Position numbers and translations under genes: made by a program
Shown: one piece after another, positions 62,513 through 64,000 of the stretch
Position numbering within the stretch: position 1 is the first letter of the stretch
How the letters are laid out: each line of letters opens with the position of its first letter
Source: Pratylenchus scribneri
Lineage: Eukaryota > Nematoda > Chromadorea > Rhabditida > Pratylenchidae
Assembly (NCBI GenBank): GCA_030063045.1
Contig: JAQSEB010000023.1
Span: 682,001-746,000, forward strand
Length of the DNA stretch: 64,000 nucleotides
Direction: 5' to 3'
The notes under the pieces: generated by a model
Databases searched by the model: none
What the model was told of the DNA's origin: nothing
Seen by the model: the letters and a program-made list of their open reading frames with translations, nothing else

Positions 62513-63668
62513 TTATGGATGTGGTGAGGATGGAATTGTCGTCAAATTTTGTTGTTTTGAATTGGAGGCAGTCATCTCGTCAAAATATTGGGCCCTCGAT
62601 TTGGATGTTCCGGTGCAACTCTGCAAAATTTAAATAAATTTATTAATTTCACTTAATTTTAGGCAAATCACAAAAGACAATCCAAAAAATAGATTAAAAA
62701 TTATTAAGCCATAAAAATAATATAATTCCCAAAAAACATTCACATCAATAAAAAAAGACCCTATTTTACCATAATTCATGCTTTTAACCCTCCTCCGGTT
62801 GATTTTGACTTAAAACATTGTTTTTAATAATATTTTAATAATTTTTTTTAAACAAGCCAATTGGCCTACCTTTCTCAGTGTTGAATGCTTATCAAAATAA
62901 CCAGTGACCAGCTTCTGTGCGAACAACCGGTCATTCTCTGTTTCTGTCCCGTCCCGCTTCAATGCTTCCAGCTCTGCGCGGAAATTTGCCAATTTTTCAC
63001 GCAATGATTCGTTTTTATCGCTCCATTCTACCCTAAAATTCGGCATAAATTAAAACTAAAAAAAGGTTTTCGGATAATAAAAAATTAAGGTTTTTTAAAG
63101 TCGACCTGGATTGTTCCAATTCCGCATAAATATTTTGCATTTCACTGTTGAATGATTGCCCAAATTCGCCTCCATTCCCCCCAATGTCCATCAACATCAT
63201 CATTTCCTTCTGTTGTTGAATTCGTTGTTGTTGTTGCTGTCCATTTGTCTCCATTTTGCCACCAAATTTTCTGCCACCATTTTGTTTTTGTTCTTCATCG
63301 GATGCAGCCGATGGCCTTTGTTGAGCACCGCCACCACCGAAAAGTTGTTCTGGATATGGAGGAGGCTCTGTCGCTACCGCCGCCGGTTGACCGCCCATCA
63401 AATTATTGCCATTGTTTCCTCCGCTGCCATTTTGTTGTTGTTGTTTTTGTTGATGTTGGATTAGTCGTTGGGCGAATGTTTCCGCATCTTGACATTTCCT
63501 TTCCAGCGCCATTTTGCTCTCCTCTGCCCTCAAATGTGAAATCTTGATTCGTTGCATTTCAGCTTCTGCCTCATTTGCTCTTCTGGCCATTTCCAGCGCT
63601 TCCTTCTCCGATATTTTGGCCCTTTCAGCAATCAATTGTTGCGTTTCCTCGGCACTTTTGACCACATT
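62513..63668 (-). CDS. NF2: Merlin/NF2-like protein, 5' partial
   Basis: C-terminal half of an ERM-family tumour suppressor that links membrane proteins to the cortex and feeds the Hippo pathway. Exon 63090-63668 encodes the alpha-helical coiled coil (EETQQLIAERAKISEKEALE; RRANEAEAEMQRIKISHL), matching merlin, then Gln/Gly-rich low complexity. After an intron comes VEWSDKNESLREKLANFRAE, LEALKRDGTE and YFDKHSTLRK. The last exon is GTSKSRAQYFDEM and the stop is at 62513-62515. The LANFRAELEALK and KSRAQYFDEM blocks fit merlin better than ezrin/radixin/moesin, because the canonical ERM actin-binding tail (KYKTLRQIRQGNTKQ) is replaced. The FERM domain lies beyond the window edge. Confidence 0.85.
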
Positions 63669-64000
63669 CTTTGAAAAAATGATGATTATTTAGAATTTAA
63701 GGGTTGAATAATTTTATTATTATAATTTTTGTTCTTTAACTACATATAAAAATATGGATAAAGTAATTTTAGTACTTCATTTTTATTCTGGAATTAAAAT
63801 TACAATTTAGTGCAATTACAAATCGCAATTACAATTTGGGGCAATTACAATTCACAATTACAATTTGGGGCAATTACAATTTGGGGCAATTACAATTCAC
63901 AATTACAATTTAGTGCAATTACAATTCACAATTACAATTTGGGGCAATTACAATTCACAATTACAATTTAGTGCAATTACAATTCACAATTACAATTTGG
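63669..64000. repeat. CAATTACAATTTGGGG tandem array in merlin intron
   Basis: From about 63785 to the window end: alternating units of GGCAATTACAATTTGGG, GTGCAATTACAATTCACA and CAATTACAATTTAGTG, at least ten units of 15-22 bp. The array continues past the edge. The first 115 nt are plain AT-rich intron. Confidence 0.75.

Overview
The window is eukaryotic and almost certainly nematode. It is AT-rich, and its genes have many short exons and many introns of only about 40-45 nt with GT..AG ends. Intergenic gaps are short, and splice-acceptor-like AG sites sit just upstream of several start codons, as expected for spliced-leader trans-splicing. The gene complement fits too: an UNC-122-like collagen/olfactomedin protein, a RalGDS/RGL-type GEF, an SLK-type kinase and an ADM-2-like ADAM. 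A plant-parasitic tylenchid (cyst or root-knot type) is my guess, not something I can prove from the sequence.

Layout. 505-1232 ZNF622/REI1 (5' end cut off). 1562-6562 Ral GEF (RGL). 7487-10125 G-protein alpha of the Gi/o type. 10474-11255 BLOC1S1. 11363-12081 PYM (minus). 13222-13614 PEN-2. 14124-22431 is a minus-strand trio, UFC1, ZCCHC8 and PHF14, with gaps of about 145 nt that look like an operon. 23002-24059 ribosomal protein SA. 24332-24933 is a small chimeric gene: a coiled-coil exon joined in frame to a copied RPSA tail. 25116-29178 UNC-122/gliomedin-like (minus). 29725-29963 is a second member of the coiled-coil family. 30559-41004 is a same-strand run: Gemin8, GAK-type kinase/auxilin, TMCO4, TAX1BP3. 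41202-42608 DNTTIP1 (minus). 43335-50083 SLK/STK10-type kinase carrying a 19-bp frameshifting duplication. 50530-56016 ADAM metalloprotease. 56330-61656 SF3A1. 62513-63668 merlin/NF2 (minus, cut at the window end).

Most genes are conserved housekeeping functions: ribosome biogenesis (ZNF622, RPSA), RNA processing and surveillance (SF3A1, ZCCHC8, Gemin8, PYM), UFMylation (UFC1), chromatin (PHF14, DNTTIP1), vesicle and lysosome traffic (GAK, BLOC1S1), signalling (RGL, G alpha, SLK, merlin, TAX1BP3) and membrane proteolysis (PEN-2, ADAM). No single pathway links them.

The unusual part is the intronic and intergenic repeat load. (1) About 30 copies of a roughly 150-190 bp repeat carry a Pol III B-box-like GGTTCGAATCC core. 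(2) Fourteen copies of a transposon-like element have inverted ends (GGTTTATCCTA / TAGGATAAACC) and an internal 46-bp minisatellite that expands from one to about eight units. (3) There are two long-palindrome foldback families. (4) There are several tRNA-like fragments. (5) There are short intronic tandem repeats (TTAAGGTTTTT type and CAATTACAATTTGGGG type). Nearly all copies lie in introns and none interrupts a recognised exon.
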